NCBI GenBank assembly: GCA_003612585.1
Contig: RAZH01000002.1
Location: 1 to 64,000 of the forward strand
DNA from: a bacterium 1XD42-54
Lineage (GTDB): Bacteria; Bacillota; Clostridia; Lachnospirales; Lachnospiraceae
Length of the DNA stretch: 64,000 nt
Direction of reading: 5' to 3'
In this document: in pieces, positions 8,047-17,500 of the stretch
Numbering within the stretch: position 1 is the first letter of the stretch
Layout of the letters: every line of letters begins with the position of its first letter
The notes under the pieces: generated by a model
The model's input: the letters and a program-made list of their open reading frames with translations, nothing else
What the model was told of the DNA's origin: nothing
The model's database searches: none
Translations under genes and position numbers: made by a program

Positions 8047-9486
8047 TTAGTTGCCTTTTTTGAGCAGCAGTTCTTTGCCGGAAATGCCGGGTTCTGTCAT
8101 ATGTATCGGATCGAGGATACCTTCGAGGTCTTCCTCGGACATGATACCCTCCTGAAGAATCAGGTTCCGTACGGATTCTCCTGTCTTAAGCGCTTTCTTT
8201 GCAATATCGGCAGCTTTCTGATAACCGACATGCGGGCAGATTGCGGTGATGATGCCGACGCTGTTCTCCACGAGATAACGGCAGCGTGTTTCATTGGCCG
8301 TGATACCGAGTACGCAGTTGTCGATAAAGGTCTGTACGGCATAAGCCAGTGTGTCGATGGACTGGAACATGCAGTAGAAGACGATCGGTTCGAAAGCGTT
8401 CAGCTCAAGCTGTCCGGCTTCCGCAGCCATTGTAATCGTCACGTCGTTGCCGATGATATTAAAGGCAACCTGATTTACAACCTCCGGGATAACCGGGTTT
8501 ACTTTTCCCGGCATAATGGAAGAGCCGTTCTGCTTTGCAGGGAGGTTGATTTCGTTAAAGCCTGCTCTCGGTCCGGAGGACATCAGCCGCAGGTCATTTG
8601 CGATTTTGGACAGAGTAACGGCACACGCTTTAATTGCACCGGAGACAGCCACGAACGGGTCGAGGTTCTGTGTTGCGTCGATCAGGTCGAAAGCCTGTAC
8701 GAAATTCATGTTTGACACTTCGCTTAAGTTCGGAACGATGCGGAGCAGGTATGTTTCATCAGCGTTGATGCCCGTTCCGATAGCGGTACCGCCCATATTA
8801 AGGGCGCGCATTTCGTCCATGGCTTTATCCATACGGTGAATGTCGCGCATGATGGCTACCGAGTACGCGCGGAACTCCTGGCCGAGACGAATCGGGACAG
8901 CATCCTGCATCTGGGTACGGCCCATTTTGATGATGTGATCAAATTCGTCAGCTTTCATGGAGAGTGCTTCATGGAGGCGGAGCAGTTCTTTTTTCAGATT
9001 CGCAAGAAGCCGCAGGGACGTCATTTTACCGGCAGTCGGGATTACGTCGTTTGTGGACTGTCCACAGTTTACGTGATCGTTCGGGTGTACGATTGAGTAA
9101 TCGCCCTTCTGGCCGCCGAGAATTTCGATGGCACGGTTGGCGATAACCTCGTTTGCATTCATATTGAGGGAGGTGCCGGCGCCTCCCTGGATCGGATCTA
9201 CAATAAAGTCATTGTGGAATTTTCCGCCGATAATCTCATCACATGCCTGCACAATCGCATTTGCTTTTTTCTTATCAAGCAGGCCGATTTCACAGTTTGT
9301 GATCGCGGCAGCTTTTTTGATATACGCAAGGCTGTTGATGATCTCCGGGTGCATATTCAGCCCCGTAATGTGAAAATTTTCTGCTGCACGCAAGGTCTGT
9401 ACGCCATAGTATACGTCTTCTGGTATGTTTTTGGCTCCGATGGAGTCTTTTTCTGTACGAAAATCAGGTGTTTTTTTCTCTTCCAT
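8047..9486 (-). CDS. aspA: Aspartate ammonia-lyase (aspartase)
   Basis: Catalyses reversible deamination of L-aspartate to fumarate and ammonia in the cytoplasm. The 479-residue protein belongs to the class II fumarase/aspartase family. The signature loop GSSIMPGKVNPVIPE, with the catalytic serine, is intact. GGAGTSLNMNANEVIANRA and HPNDHVNCGQSTNDVIPTA match the substrate-binding segments of aspartases. The start at 9486 (MEEKKTPDFRTEKD) is preferred over an upstream in-frame ATG because GAGGGAG lies 9 bases before it. It has its own promoter (9547-9575) and a strong terminator. Fumarase is the main alternative; the length and the N-terminal RTEKDSIG segment favour aspartase. Confidence 0.92.
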   Translation of the reverse strand: MEEKKTPDFRTEKDSIGAKNIPEDVYYGVQTLRAAENFHITGLNMHPEIINSLAYIKKAAAITNCEIGLLDKKKANAIVQACDEIIGGKFHNDFIVDPIQGGAGTSLNMNANEVIANRAIEILGGQKGDYSIVHPNDHVNCGQSTNDVIPTAGKMTSLRLLANLKKELLRLHEALSMKADEFDHIIKMGRTQMQDAVPIRLGQEFRAYSVAIMRDIHRMDKAMDEMRALNMGGTAIGTGINADETYLLRIVPNLSEVSNMNFVQAFDLIDATQNLDPFVAVSGAIKACAVTLSKIANDLRLMSSGPRAGFNEINLPAKQNGSSIMPGKVNPVIPEVVNQVAFNIIGNDVTITMAAEAGQLELNAFEPIVFYCMFQSIDTLAYAVQTFIDNCVLGITANETRCRYLVENSVGIITAICPHVGYQKAADIAKKALKTGESVRNLILQEGIMSEEDLEGILDPIHMTEPGISGKELLLKKGN

Positions 9487-9546
9487 GTGTAAATTCTCCC
9501 TCATTTTATAAATGTGTTTCAAAATCTGTACATTAACGTTATTGCT

Positions 9547-9575
9547 ATTATATGCAAAGTGTAAATCAGATTCAA
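9547..9575 (-). promoter_or_regulatory. Promoter of aspA
   Basis: On the minus strand TTGAAT, a 17-base spacer and a perfect TATAAT (complement of 9547-9552), about 60 bases upstream of the start codon. Confidence 0.7.
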
Positions 9576-9847
9576 ATACAAATATGCGTATGACAGTTAT
9601 AGACGTTTGTCTATATGTATGTAATTACTATAGCTGTTTGGCTATGTCATCTGATTTTTCAATTCAGGAAAGGAGAGGAACTTTGCCAGAAATGTGCAGC
9701 TATTACTGGAGTAAGATATAACCTGGGAGTATAAACTGATAAACAAATAAAGACTTCTGTAAAAGCTCGAATATGTTTATATTATGAAAGAAAAATTAAG
9801 AAAAAGTATTTAAGAGAATGCAGATCTTCCGGAGTGATCAGGATGAA

Positions 9848-9964
9848 ATGTTAACGTTGAATTTTTTAGGGTATTTGCACACTGGCTTTTATCTTAGCCG
9901 GCTGTTTCGAAAGAAAATGGGAATGACAGCGGGGGAAATGAAAGAATATTTACAAATGCTGTGA
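9848..9964 (+). pseudogene. C-terminal remnant of an AraC-family regulator
   Basis: A 38-codon frame ends in YLSRLFRKKMGMTAGEMKEY, which fits the last helix of an AraC/XylS DNA-binding domain (consensus FSRLFKKxxGxTPxEYR). The rest of the domain and any sensor part are missing upstream, where no matching frame is seen. It is most likely a decayed gene end retained with its terminator. A short real peptide cannot be excluded, as an ATG with a weak GGATGA site lies at its start. Confidence 0.45.
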
Positions 9965-9967
9965 AGA

Positions 9968-10018
9968 CTGCCGCAAAATAGATGAAAGTATTCGACATCT
10001 ATTTTGCGGCAGCTCTTT
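9968..10018. terminator. Long perfect hairpin after AraC remnant
   Basis: CTGCCGCAAAATAGATG (9968-9984) is perfectly complementary to 9996-10012, a 17-bp stem with an 11-base loop and a short T-rich tail. The 15-mer GCAAAATAGATGAAA recurs exactly in the hairpin at 36386-36429. Confidence 0.7.
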
Positions 10019-10024
10019 GTTTGA

Positions 10025-10053
10025 TTGACTTTTATTTTCATTTTTTTTATAAT
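10025..10053 (+). promoter_or_regulatory. Promoter of the hybrid sensor kinase gene
   Basis: TTGACT (10025-10030), 17-base spacer, perfect TATAAT (10048-10053), about 60 bases upstream of the start codon. Confidence 0.75.
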
Positions 10054-10113
10054 AAAAGTATTATTTTGGATTGAAAAGAGAATAAATATTCAGGAAATGA
10101 GGAGGAGAGAGGC

Positions 10114-12909
10114 ATGTATCATTGCCATATTCAATTCTATTTCGTGGGAAAGTCATGCAGGGTATTTGAATGCATAAAAACACTACAGCCTCAGGAGCAT
10201 TTTACACATGCATTTTCAAAAAGCAGTCAACCAGAGCAGACATTGACAGCCAAAGCAGACGTGATCGTAGTTAATTTGCAGGATGCGGATGAAAAACAGT
10301 TGTTGAGGACGCTGATTCGGGAAAAATCTGAAAAAGCCGAGCTTTTTGTGCTTGCTGAGAAAGAGCAAATCATGCTTTTGGCAGATGTGCTTCCGGAGAT
10401 AAAGGATATATGGGTGTGGCCAATGTCTGATGAAGAGATAAGCTTTCGTTTATTGAGATGGCAGCAGACTTACAAGATGAGTAAGGATTACTGGCAGACC
10501 AGCCATTATCTGGAGGCAACTATCAATAACGTCCCAAATCTGATCTGGTATAAGGATAAAAACGGGATACATGAGAAAGTAAATGACAGTTTCTGTAAGA
10601 CCGTAAATAAGACCAAGCAGCAGGTAGAGGGACGCGGCCACGCTTATATATGGGATGTAGAGCAGGATGATCCGGCCTGTATAGAGTCAGAGCATAAGGT
10701 TATGACCCGGAAAGAAACCTTTACGTCGGAGGAAATCATCAGGGCTGGGGAGGGCATGAGGACCCTTATGACTTACAAATCTCCGCTGTATGATCTTGAC
10801 GGGAGCGTCATGGGAACGGTAGGCGTAGCGATTGATGTGACGCAGGAGCGGGCCTACGAACAGGAGATCATGCAGAAAAAGAGAACGCTGGAAACGTTGT
10901 TTACGACGATGGACTGTGGAATTATGTGCCATACTATGGATGGTTCACGTATTATCAGCATCAACAGAGCTGCTCTTGAGATTCTTGGCTATGATTCTCA
11001 GGAAGAGATGATGTTAGACGGATTTGACATGATTGCTGCTTCTGTTGCCGAGGAAGATAAAGAAAAGCTGCGAGCTTGCATTCAGAAGCTTAAAAAGGAG
11101 GGGGACACAGTCAATCTGGAATACTGCGTCAATAACAAGTCAGGGGAAATCCGTCATGTAATGGGAAATATCAAGCTCATAAAAGAAAACGGCGAGTTGC
11201 TTTGTCAGCGTTTTCTTCTCGACTGTACTGCGCAGAAGCTGAAAGAAAAGGAGAAGGAGAGGCAGCAGGCGGAACTGATCTATGCGCTGAGTATTGACTA
11301 CAATTTTGTATATTTTCTGGATTTGAATACCGGCTATGGGACACAGCTGCGGCTGGATGAAGAGAACGAGTGTCTGTTTGGAAATATCTTTAATGAAGAA
11401 CTTCTATTTGAAGAAAATATGGAGCGTTACATAAATATTTTTGTCTGTGATGAGGACAAAGACCAGCTTAAGCAGGCGGTTTCCTGCGACTGGATGCGAA
11501 AAGAACTGTCCGAGCGAAAACAATGTCATGTAAATTATCGTACCGAAAAGGACGGAGAAATGAGATATTTTCAGATGAAGCTGGTGCGCACAGGGGTCTG
11601 GGATGAAACTGGGCGCGGTGTTGTTTTGGGCTTTCGCAGTGTAGACGAAGAGATTCGCAATGAAATGGAACAAAAGAGCCTGCTGGAGGATGCGCTTTTT
11701 GAGGCAAACCGTGCGAGCCAGGCAAAAAGTGTCTTCCTTTCGAACATGTCGCATGATATTCGGACGCCGATGAATGCGATTGTAGGTTTTACGGCGCTGG
11801 CGATCAGCCATATTGATCAGAAGGAGCGGGTGGAGACTTATCTTGAGAAGATAAAAACATCGGGCAATCATTTGCTAAGCCTGATTAATGATGTTCTGGA
11901 CATGAGCCGTATTGAAAGCGGAAAGATGCGCTTGCAGGAACAGTGTTGCAATCTTCCGGAGCTTTTGAACGGACTTCAGAACATTGTACAGGCAGATGTC
12001 CACGCAAAGCATCAGCAGTTGTCGGTGGATGCGTCAAATATTCGCAATCAGGAAGTTTACTGTGATAAACTGAGGCTGAACCAGGTGCTATTGAACCTTG
12101 TCGGGAATGCCGTCAAATATACGGAAGAAGGCGGCTCAATCTCGCTGAAAGTCACGGAAAGAACAGGCGCGGCAAAAGGGTGCGCAAGTTATGATTTCTG
12201 TGTGAGAGATACGGGGATTGGTATGAGCGAGACATTTGTGGCGCATATTTTTGAACCGTTTGAGCGAGAAAAGAATACAACGATCAGCGGCATTCAAGGA
12301 ACCGGTCTTGGAATGTCAATCACAAAAAGTATTGTGGAAATGATGGACGGTTCGATTGAAATAAAGAGTAAACAGGGAGTCGGGTCAGAGTTTACGGTTT
12401 CTTTCACTTTCCAGTTAGTAGCAGGGCCAGAGTCTTTGGCAGATCCGAATAGTTTGTATTTTGATATCATAGAAAAAAAGGTTTTGCAGGAGGATGAACA
12501 GGAGGAAGATACAAAACAGGCAGAAGCTGGTCAGAGACGTATTCTGCTCACCGAGGATAATGAGCTGAATCAGGAGATTGCCGTTGAGATTTTGAGCGGC
12601 GCAGGATTTTATACGGAGGTTGCGGAGAACGGGAAGGTTGCCGTGGATATGTTGCGGAGATCGAAGCCGGGCTATTATCAGCTGGTGCTGATGGATATTC
12701 AGATGCCGGTCATGAATGGCTATGAGGCGACACGGGCGATTCGGGCTTTGGAGGATCGGGAGCTTTCTTCCATACCGATTTTGGCGATGACGGCGAATGC
12801 ATTTGAGGAGGACCGGCAAAAAGCGTTGATGAGCGGGATGAATGGACATATTGCGAAGCCGATTGATATAGATCGTTTACTGGATACTCTGGGACAGATC
12901 TTAAAGTAA
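10114..12909 (+). CDS. Soluble hybrid sensor histidine kinase with C-terminal receiver
   Basis: 931 residues without membrane segments, so probably a cytoplasmic sensor. The first 120 residues look like a degenerate receiver-type fold. PAS domains follow at about 128-250 (LEATINNVPNLIWYKDKNG) and 255-380, with a third PAS-like region to about 520. HisKA carries SNMSHDIRTPMNAI with phospho-acceptor His547. The ATPase domain has NLVGNAVKYT, DTGIGMS and GTGLGMSIT. The receiver at about 808-930 has Asp861 in LVLMDIQMPVMNG. This phosphorelay layout, with no Hpt domain or output regulator nearby, is common in gut Lachnospiraceae. The signal and target are unknown. GGAGGAGAGAGG precedes the ATG. No terminator is visible after it. 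Confidence 0.88.
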   Translation: MYHCHIQFYFVGKSCRVFECIKTLQPQEHFTHAFSKSSQPEQTLTAKADVIVVNLQDADEKQLLRTLIREKSEKAELFVLAEKEQIMLLADVLPEIKDIWVWPMSDEEISFRLLRWQQTYKMSKDYWQTSHYLEATINNVPNLIWYKDKNGIHEKVNDSFCKTVNKTKQQVEGRGHAYIWDVEQDDPACIESEHKVMTRKETFTSEEIIRAGEGMRTLMTYKSPLYDLDGSVMGTVGVAIDVTQERAYEQEIMQKKRTLETLFTTMDCGIMCHTMDGSRIISINRAALEILGYDSQEEMMLDGFDMIAASVAEEDKEKLRACIQKLKKEGDTVNLEYCVNNKSGEIRHVMGNIKLIKENGELLCQRFLLDCTAQKLKEKEKERQQAELIYALSIDYNFVYFLDLNTGYGTQLRLDEENECLFGNIFNEELLFEENMERYINIFVCDEDKDQLKQAVSCDWMRKELSERKQCHVNYRTEKDGEMRYFQMKLVRTGVWDETGRGVVLGFRSVDEEIRNEMEQKSLLEDALFEANRASQAKSVFLSNMSHDIRTPMNAIVGFTALAISHIDQKERVETYLEKIKTSGNHLLSLINDVLDMSRIESGKMRLQEQCCNLPELLNGLQNIVQADVHAKHQQLSVDASNIRNQEVYCDKLRLNQVLLNLVGNAVKYTEEGGSISLKVTERTGAAKGCASYDFCVRDTGIGMSETFVAHIFEPFEREKNTTISGIQGTGLGMSITKSIVEMMDGSIEIKSKQGVGSEFTVSFTFQLVAGPESLADPNSLYFDIIEKKVLQEDEQEEDTKQAEAGQRRILLTEDNELNQEIAVEILSGAGFYTEVAENGKVAVDMLRRSKPGYYQLVLMDIQMPVMNGYEATRAIRALEDRELSSIPILAMTANAFEEDRQKALMSGMNGHIAKPIDIDRLLDTLGQILK

Positions 12910-13082
12910 AGAGTAAAAAAAGATAATTTTGAGGATTAATTTGGAAATGATTGATAATCGTGATTTATGTCACTGATAAAAAGGGAAAAATAAGAGATAA
13001 TGCAGCTATCAAAGCAATACAGGCCTAAATTGCGTGATAAAACAACGTATATTTTAAAGTTTAGAGAAAGAAGGTAAAAAAT

Positions 13083-14204
13083 ATGAAAAAAGCTTTAGCT
13101 ACAGTTCTCACTGCCGGTATGGTATGCTCTATGGTATCTCCTGTAACAGCATTTGCTGCACTGGAAGATTATAATATTGTAACATCTGCTGATACGCACA
13201 AAGTTATCTTTGATACGGATATGGGTTATTTTCAGGATGATACGTATGCGCTGTTTATGCTTCTTCAGGCAGATGCAGCAGGATATCTTGACCTGCTGGG
13301 CGTGACATCTGTTGGTGGAAACGTAACAATCGCAGAAGGAACAACAGGTATTCTGAATCAGCTGGAAGCAGTTGGAAGAGAAGATATCCCGGTATACATG
13401 GGAACAGATATTCCGATCATGGGTCTGCATGATGACGAGACAATTGCAGCAAACGGACTGAAGAGAATCAAGAGTATGGAGAAAGTTCTGAAATACGGCG
13501 ATACAATTTCCTATGACAACCTTGGCGAGCTTGAGAACGAGACATGGGGCTACAGCAGCCTGAAGCCGCAGGAAGACAAAGCATGGGAGTTCATGGTTCA
13601 GGCAGTAAAAGAGAATCCGGGCCAGGTTACAATCATCGCAGTAGGCGCTTGTACAAACGTAGCACTTGCAATTATGAACGATCCGACATTCGCAGAGAAC
13701 ACAGCTGGTATCTACTACATGGGCGGCGCAATCGACGTTCCTGGAAACGATACACCGTGTGCTGAGCGTAACTGGTACTACGATCCGGAATCTGTAGATA
13801 TCTGTCTGCAGGCTGATTTCCCGGTACAGGTAGTTGTTCCGCACGACATTTCCTACAATCAGGTTCTTACAAAAGACCTCGTAGAAAAGCTTATGGATGG
13901 CGAGACTGTTTACAACAAGCTGGTTGAAGAGCATGCATATCCGACATTCGTTGAGGATCCGGAGCGCCGTCAGAGACTGTGGGATGCACAGGTTCCTGGT
14001 ATCTTCCTTTGCCCGGATCTTATCTCCAAGTCAGATGTACGTGACATCGCAATGGTAGCAGATATGGGATACGCATACGGCGAATCTGTAGCATGGGCAG
14101 AGGGTACTGGCCCGGCTAAATCTACAACATGTACAGTTGTATATGATGTAGACGGAGAAGCATACTGGAACTTCGTAGCAGATCTGTTTAGTGCTCAGTT
14201 CTAA
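13083..14204 (+). CDS. Secreted nucleoside hydrolase-like protein
   Basis: 373 residues with a clear signal peptide (about residues 1-25, ending TAFA) and no lipobox, so probably exported. The mature part matches inosine/uridine-preferring nucleoside hydrolases, which split nucleosides into base and ribose. The Ca-binding Asp cluster is DTD at 44-46 and DD at 52-53, spaced as in the subfamily with five residues between. VIFDTDMGYFQDDTYALFML, then ITIIAVGACTNVALA-type and YYMGGAIDVPGN segments follow in family order. Extracellular location suggests nucleoside scavenging. AGAAGG lies about 8 bases before the ATG and a strong terminator follows. Substrate preference cannot be read from the sequence. 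Confidence 0.82.
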   Translation: MKKALATVLTAGMVCSMVSPVTAFAALEDYNIVTSADTHKVIFDTDMGYFQDDTYALFMLLQADAAGYLDLLGVTSVGGNVTIAEGTTGILNQLEAVGREDIPVYMGTDIPIMGLHDDETIAANGLKRIKSMEKVLKYGDTISYDNLGELENETWGYSSLKPQEDKAWEFMVQAVKENPGQVTIIAVGACTNVALAIMNDPTFAENTAGIYYMGGAIDVPGNDTPCAERNWYYDPESVDICLQADFPVQVVVPHDISYNQVLTKDLVEKLMDGETVYNKLVEEHAYPTFVEDPERRQRLWDAQVPGIFLCPDLISKSDVRDIAMVADMGYAYGESVAWAEGTGPAKSTTCTVVYDVDGEAYWNFVADLFSAQF

Positions 14205-14264
14205 TTCAGGTTTTTCATTTAGTTTCACTTAAGATACATGTTTTTCATTAAAAACTCCTAATGG

Positions 14265-14307
14265 CTGTCGTCCGGTTAGTGACCTTTAACCGGGCGGCAG
14301 TTTTTTT
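14265..14307 (+). terminator. Terminator of the nucleoside hydrolase gene
   Basis: CTGTCGTCCGGTTA (14265-14278) pairs with TAACCGGGCGGCAG (14287-14300) with one G-U pair, followed by seven T. Confidence 0.92.
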
Positions 14308-14383
14308 GTTCTTTTTATAATGATAAAAAAATATGCTTTGAAATAAATATTCTGAAAATAACTACAAAAAATTGCCCCAAGTA

Positions 14384-14412
14384 TTGAAAAATCAGGAATG
14401 AAATGGTACGAT
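14384..14412 (+). promoter_or_regulatory. Candidate promoter of the giant surface protein gene
   Basis: TTGAAA (14384-14389), 17-base spacer and TACGAT (14407-14412), about 105 bases upstream of the chosen ATG. The rest of 14308-14520 is A+T-rich with no other feature. Confidence 0.5.
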
Positions 14413-14520
14413 ATAAGGTGATAGTAAATTCATCGAATTGATATGGAACATATAAAATATCGATTGGATTTTGGTAGATTTTATAAAATAAGAGTAATAA
14501 AAAAGAGAGGGGAAAAAGTA

Positions 14521-17500
14521 ATGAAAAAAAAGTGGTGGACGAGGTTCGACAGAGGCATAGAAGTGCTTTTGGCTGTTTCATTGTTCATGACGCAGACTGC
14601 GGTTCCGGCGTTTCCGGTGGCAGCCGAGACATCCATAATAACTGAGCAGATCGAAGAGGTGCAGATAAATGAGGGGATTTCTGCATCAGGGGAAGATGAT
14701 ACGCTGATTGTTGAACCGTCTGGTGATCAGACGGATATTATTGTGGATGGAGACGTTCCAGAAGGCGGAGATGACCTTGTAATCAGCGAGGTGGAAGAAA
14801 TTTTGATTGAGCCGGATAATGCAGAACCGGAAACCGTTTTTGAGACAGAGACTGCAGATTCAGAAGTACCTGATCTTTCAGGCGCAGATCTGATGGTTGA
14901 GAGTATGGAGGAGATGACATATGCTTTAGGCCTGGAGGACAGGGCGGGTAGTATTGAAGAGCATCCGGTGAACTTTTATTATTCTTATATCAATGGTGGT
15001 ACGGTTGTGACGGACGTTAACGGAAATCCTGTGCGCAACCAGGCGTTGCTCGGACATGGGGAGCACAATGCGGTTACACTTGATTTAACGGCGTCTTCGC
15101 AGCTGGGTTCTGGTGAAGGCCGCGGCATGTTTTTTGAGATGGATCTTCCTTATTTATATTATGATGATAATGGGGCATTGCGCATTACGCACAATGTGTT
15201 GGACGTGCCAAGCGATCAGCTGCCGGAAAACAATCCGAATGCGATGTATGTTGGGGCGCGGATTTCGCCTCCCGAGGGCTGGGAAGAAGACATTGACAGC
15301 GATACGGTATACTATGGAAAGAACCGGTTCCATGCCAGCGATATCAGCATTACGGACGCAAAATCCATCACACTAAGAGCGCAGATTTTCCTGGTGGGAA
15401 AAATCCCTGAGAACACGGAGATGACGATCTGGCTGGGCGGTGGCTATGATGTATATGTGGATGCGAACGGCAAGGAAGGGAACGACTACTATTTTGAGCC
15501 TGGTGCGAAAGATGAATATATTTATCATCTGATCTGTTCGAATCTGCAGTGGAATCCTGCGATTAAGGCCGTCACACCGAAAAATGTCAAATGGGACAGA
15601 TATAATTATCTTGTATATAAGGCGACTGTGGAAAATACTTCGACGGATGATGCCAGCCATATCAAGGAGGTTGACCCTCTTAGTGTGAAGCTTCCTTCCT
15701 GGGAGGATGACTCGACAGGCTGGGGTGTTCGTACGGAGGATATCATGCGCTGGCGTTATAATCCGGATGGTGAGCCGACCGAGAATACGGATTATTCAGA
15801 CCTTGCAAAAGAGGAATCCTATATCGGTATTCCGGGGAATGGCGGAGCACTGATTTATGATGTGACCGGTATTTCTGATGAAACTTTGGCGAAATGGGAT
15901 CTGTCGTCCTTTGATAATATTGTAAATGATGAGGGGCAGAAGCTAGAGCCGCTTCCGTACCATTTTACATCAGACTGTCGTGTATCGTTTCCGACGGGGG
16001 AGCATGCGATTCATATGAATGAGAAGCGGGAATATTATTTTGCGATTCCACTTGGAACCGATACGCAGGAGACAATTATTTCCGCACAGCTTCTTGCCAA
16101 TGTAAAGTTTGGTGCAAACTACGGCTGGACAAAGTTTGCCACGGATCTGACGAATGGTTTCGTGGCCCCTGAGATCGGAGCAACACACAACCATTACCTG
16201 TTGGACGGAGACGGAAACAAAATCAGAGAAAAGACAGTGGCGATTGGTTCGAAAGTCGATCACCATCTGAGTGGTTTTGGCAATACCAGTAATGTGCCAG
16301 TATTTAATTTCTCTGCGACCGAGGCGCTTGACGAGCATTTTATTTATGATGGCGTTTCTATTTTAATGAACCATGAGGAAGACGAAAGCGTTGCATTAAC
16401 AGACTGGTTCCGAGAGAATGGTACGGCAGAGTTTGAGTTTACGATTACGGATGCACAGGGAAAAAAGACAACAAAATTTGTACCGCTCGGTGCGTTTTCA
16501 CCGGATGCAGACCGTACGACATCAACGTGCACTGCATGGTCTATGGATGCGCAGCCGGTAAAGGATTACATTGCGGCAAATACGTCAAAAACACAGTCCT
16601 GTACTTTTACGAACCGTGTGAGAATTCGTTTCAAGGATCGAATCAGCGCCAATACTGCATTTGACGGAGAGATTATTGTCACCGGACTGGCAAATGAAAG
16701 CCGTACGTACACGAATAATCTGGGTACTTACTATGAGAACTGGACATGGCTTCCGAATGAAGGAGACTACTTAAAGACAGGACATGATCTGCCGACAATT
16801 CCGGTAAAGATTGTTGCAGCAGCAGCGACGCCAACGGTTGTGACGGATGTATTCCACAACGAAGACGGAAAACTGGTATACAATGATCCGCTGTCTGTTC
16901 CGGTAAACACGCCGGGCGTAGGATTCCGTTACAGGCTTTACAATGATAGTATTTCCACATTGATTCCGGGTGTATTTAAATCCGGTGATCTGGCAAAGGG
17001 AACGATTGACGAACCAGAAGGCTTGATTGTAGAGCATGTTGTGCTGTCATCAAAATTGCTTGCGGACAGTATACCGGAGAGTATTACCTTCCAGACGCTG
17101 TTTGGCGAAAAGGTTGTGATCGACGGTGATGAGTTTGCAGCTTTGCTGGCTGGTGCTATGGCGGCTTCGCAAGATTTGGTATTTTCTTCAGAACTGTGGG
17201 AGGAGTACGGCGCACTGCATGATTTCAAAGTAGTGTTCAAATCTTTCTCGGAGAATACAAAGCTTGATGCTGATCGTTGTATAAAAGTGGATGGCCAGGT
17301 AAATGTGGTGAAAACCCAGAAACCTGTCGGCGTATTTTCTACTGATTATGAAAATCCTGATCTGAACAGAGAGTCAAAGGATGAGGCTGTGATGAATGTC
17401 ACATCTATTCAGCCGGTATTGACCGGATACAGCTATCAGGATGATACAAAGTCTGCGATCAATACAGCGAATAGCACGCAGGCACAGCAGAAAGTGAATT

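Noticed and set aside
13095-13934. 279-codon minus-strand frame opposite the nucleoside hydrolase
   Set aside because: Cys- and Ile-rich shadow of a well-supported gene.
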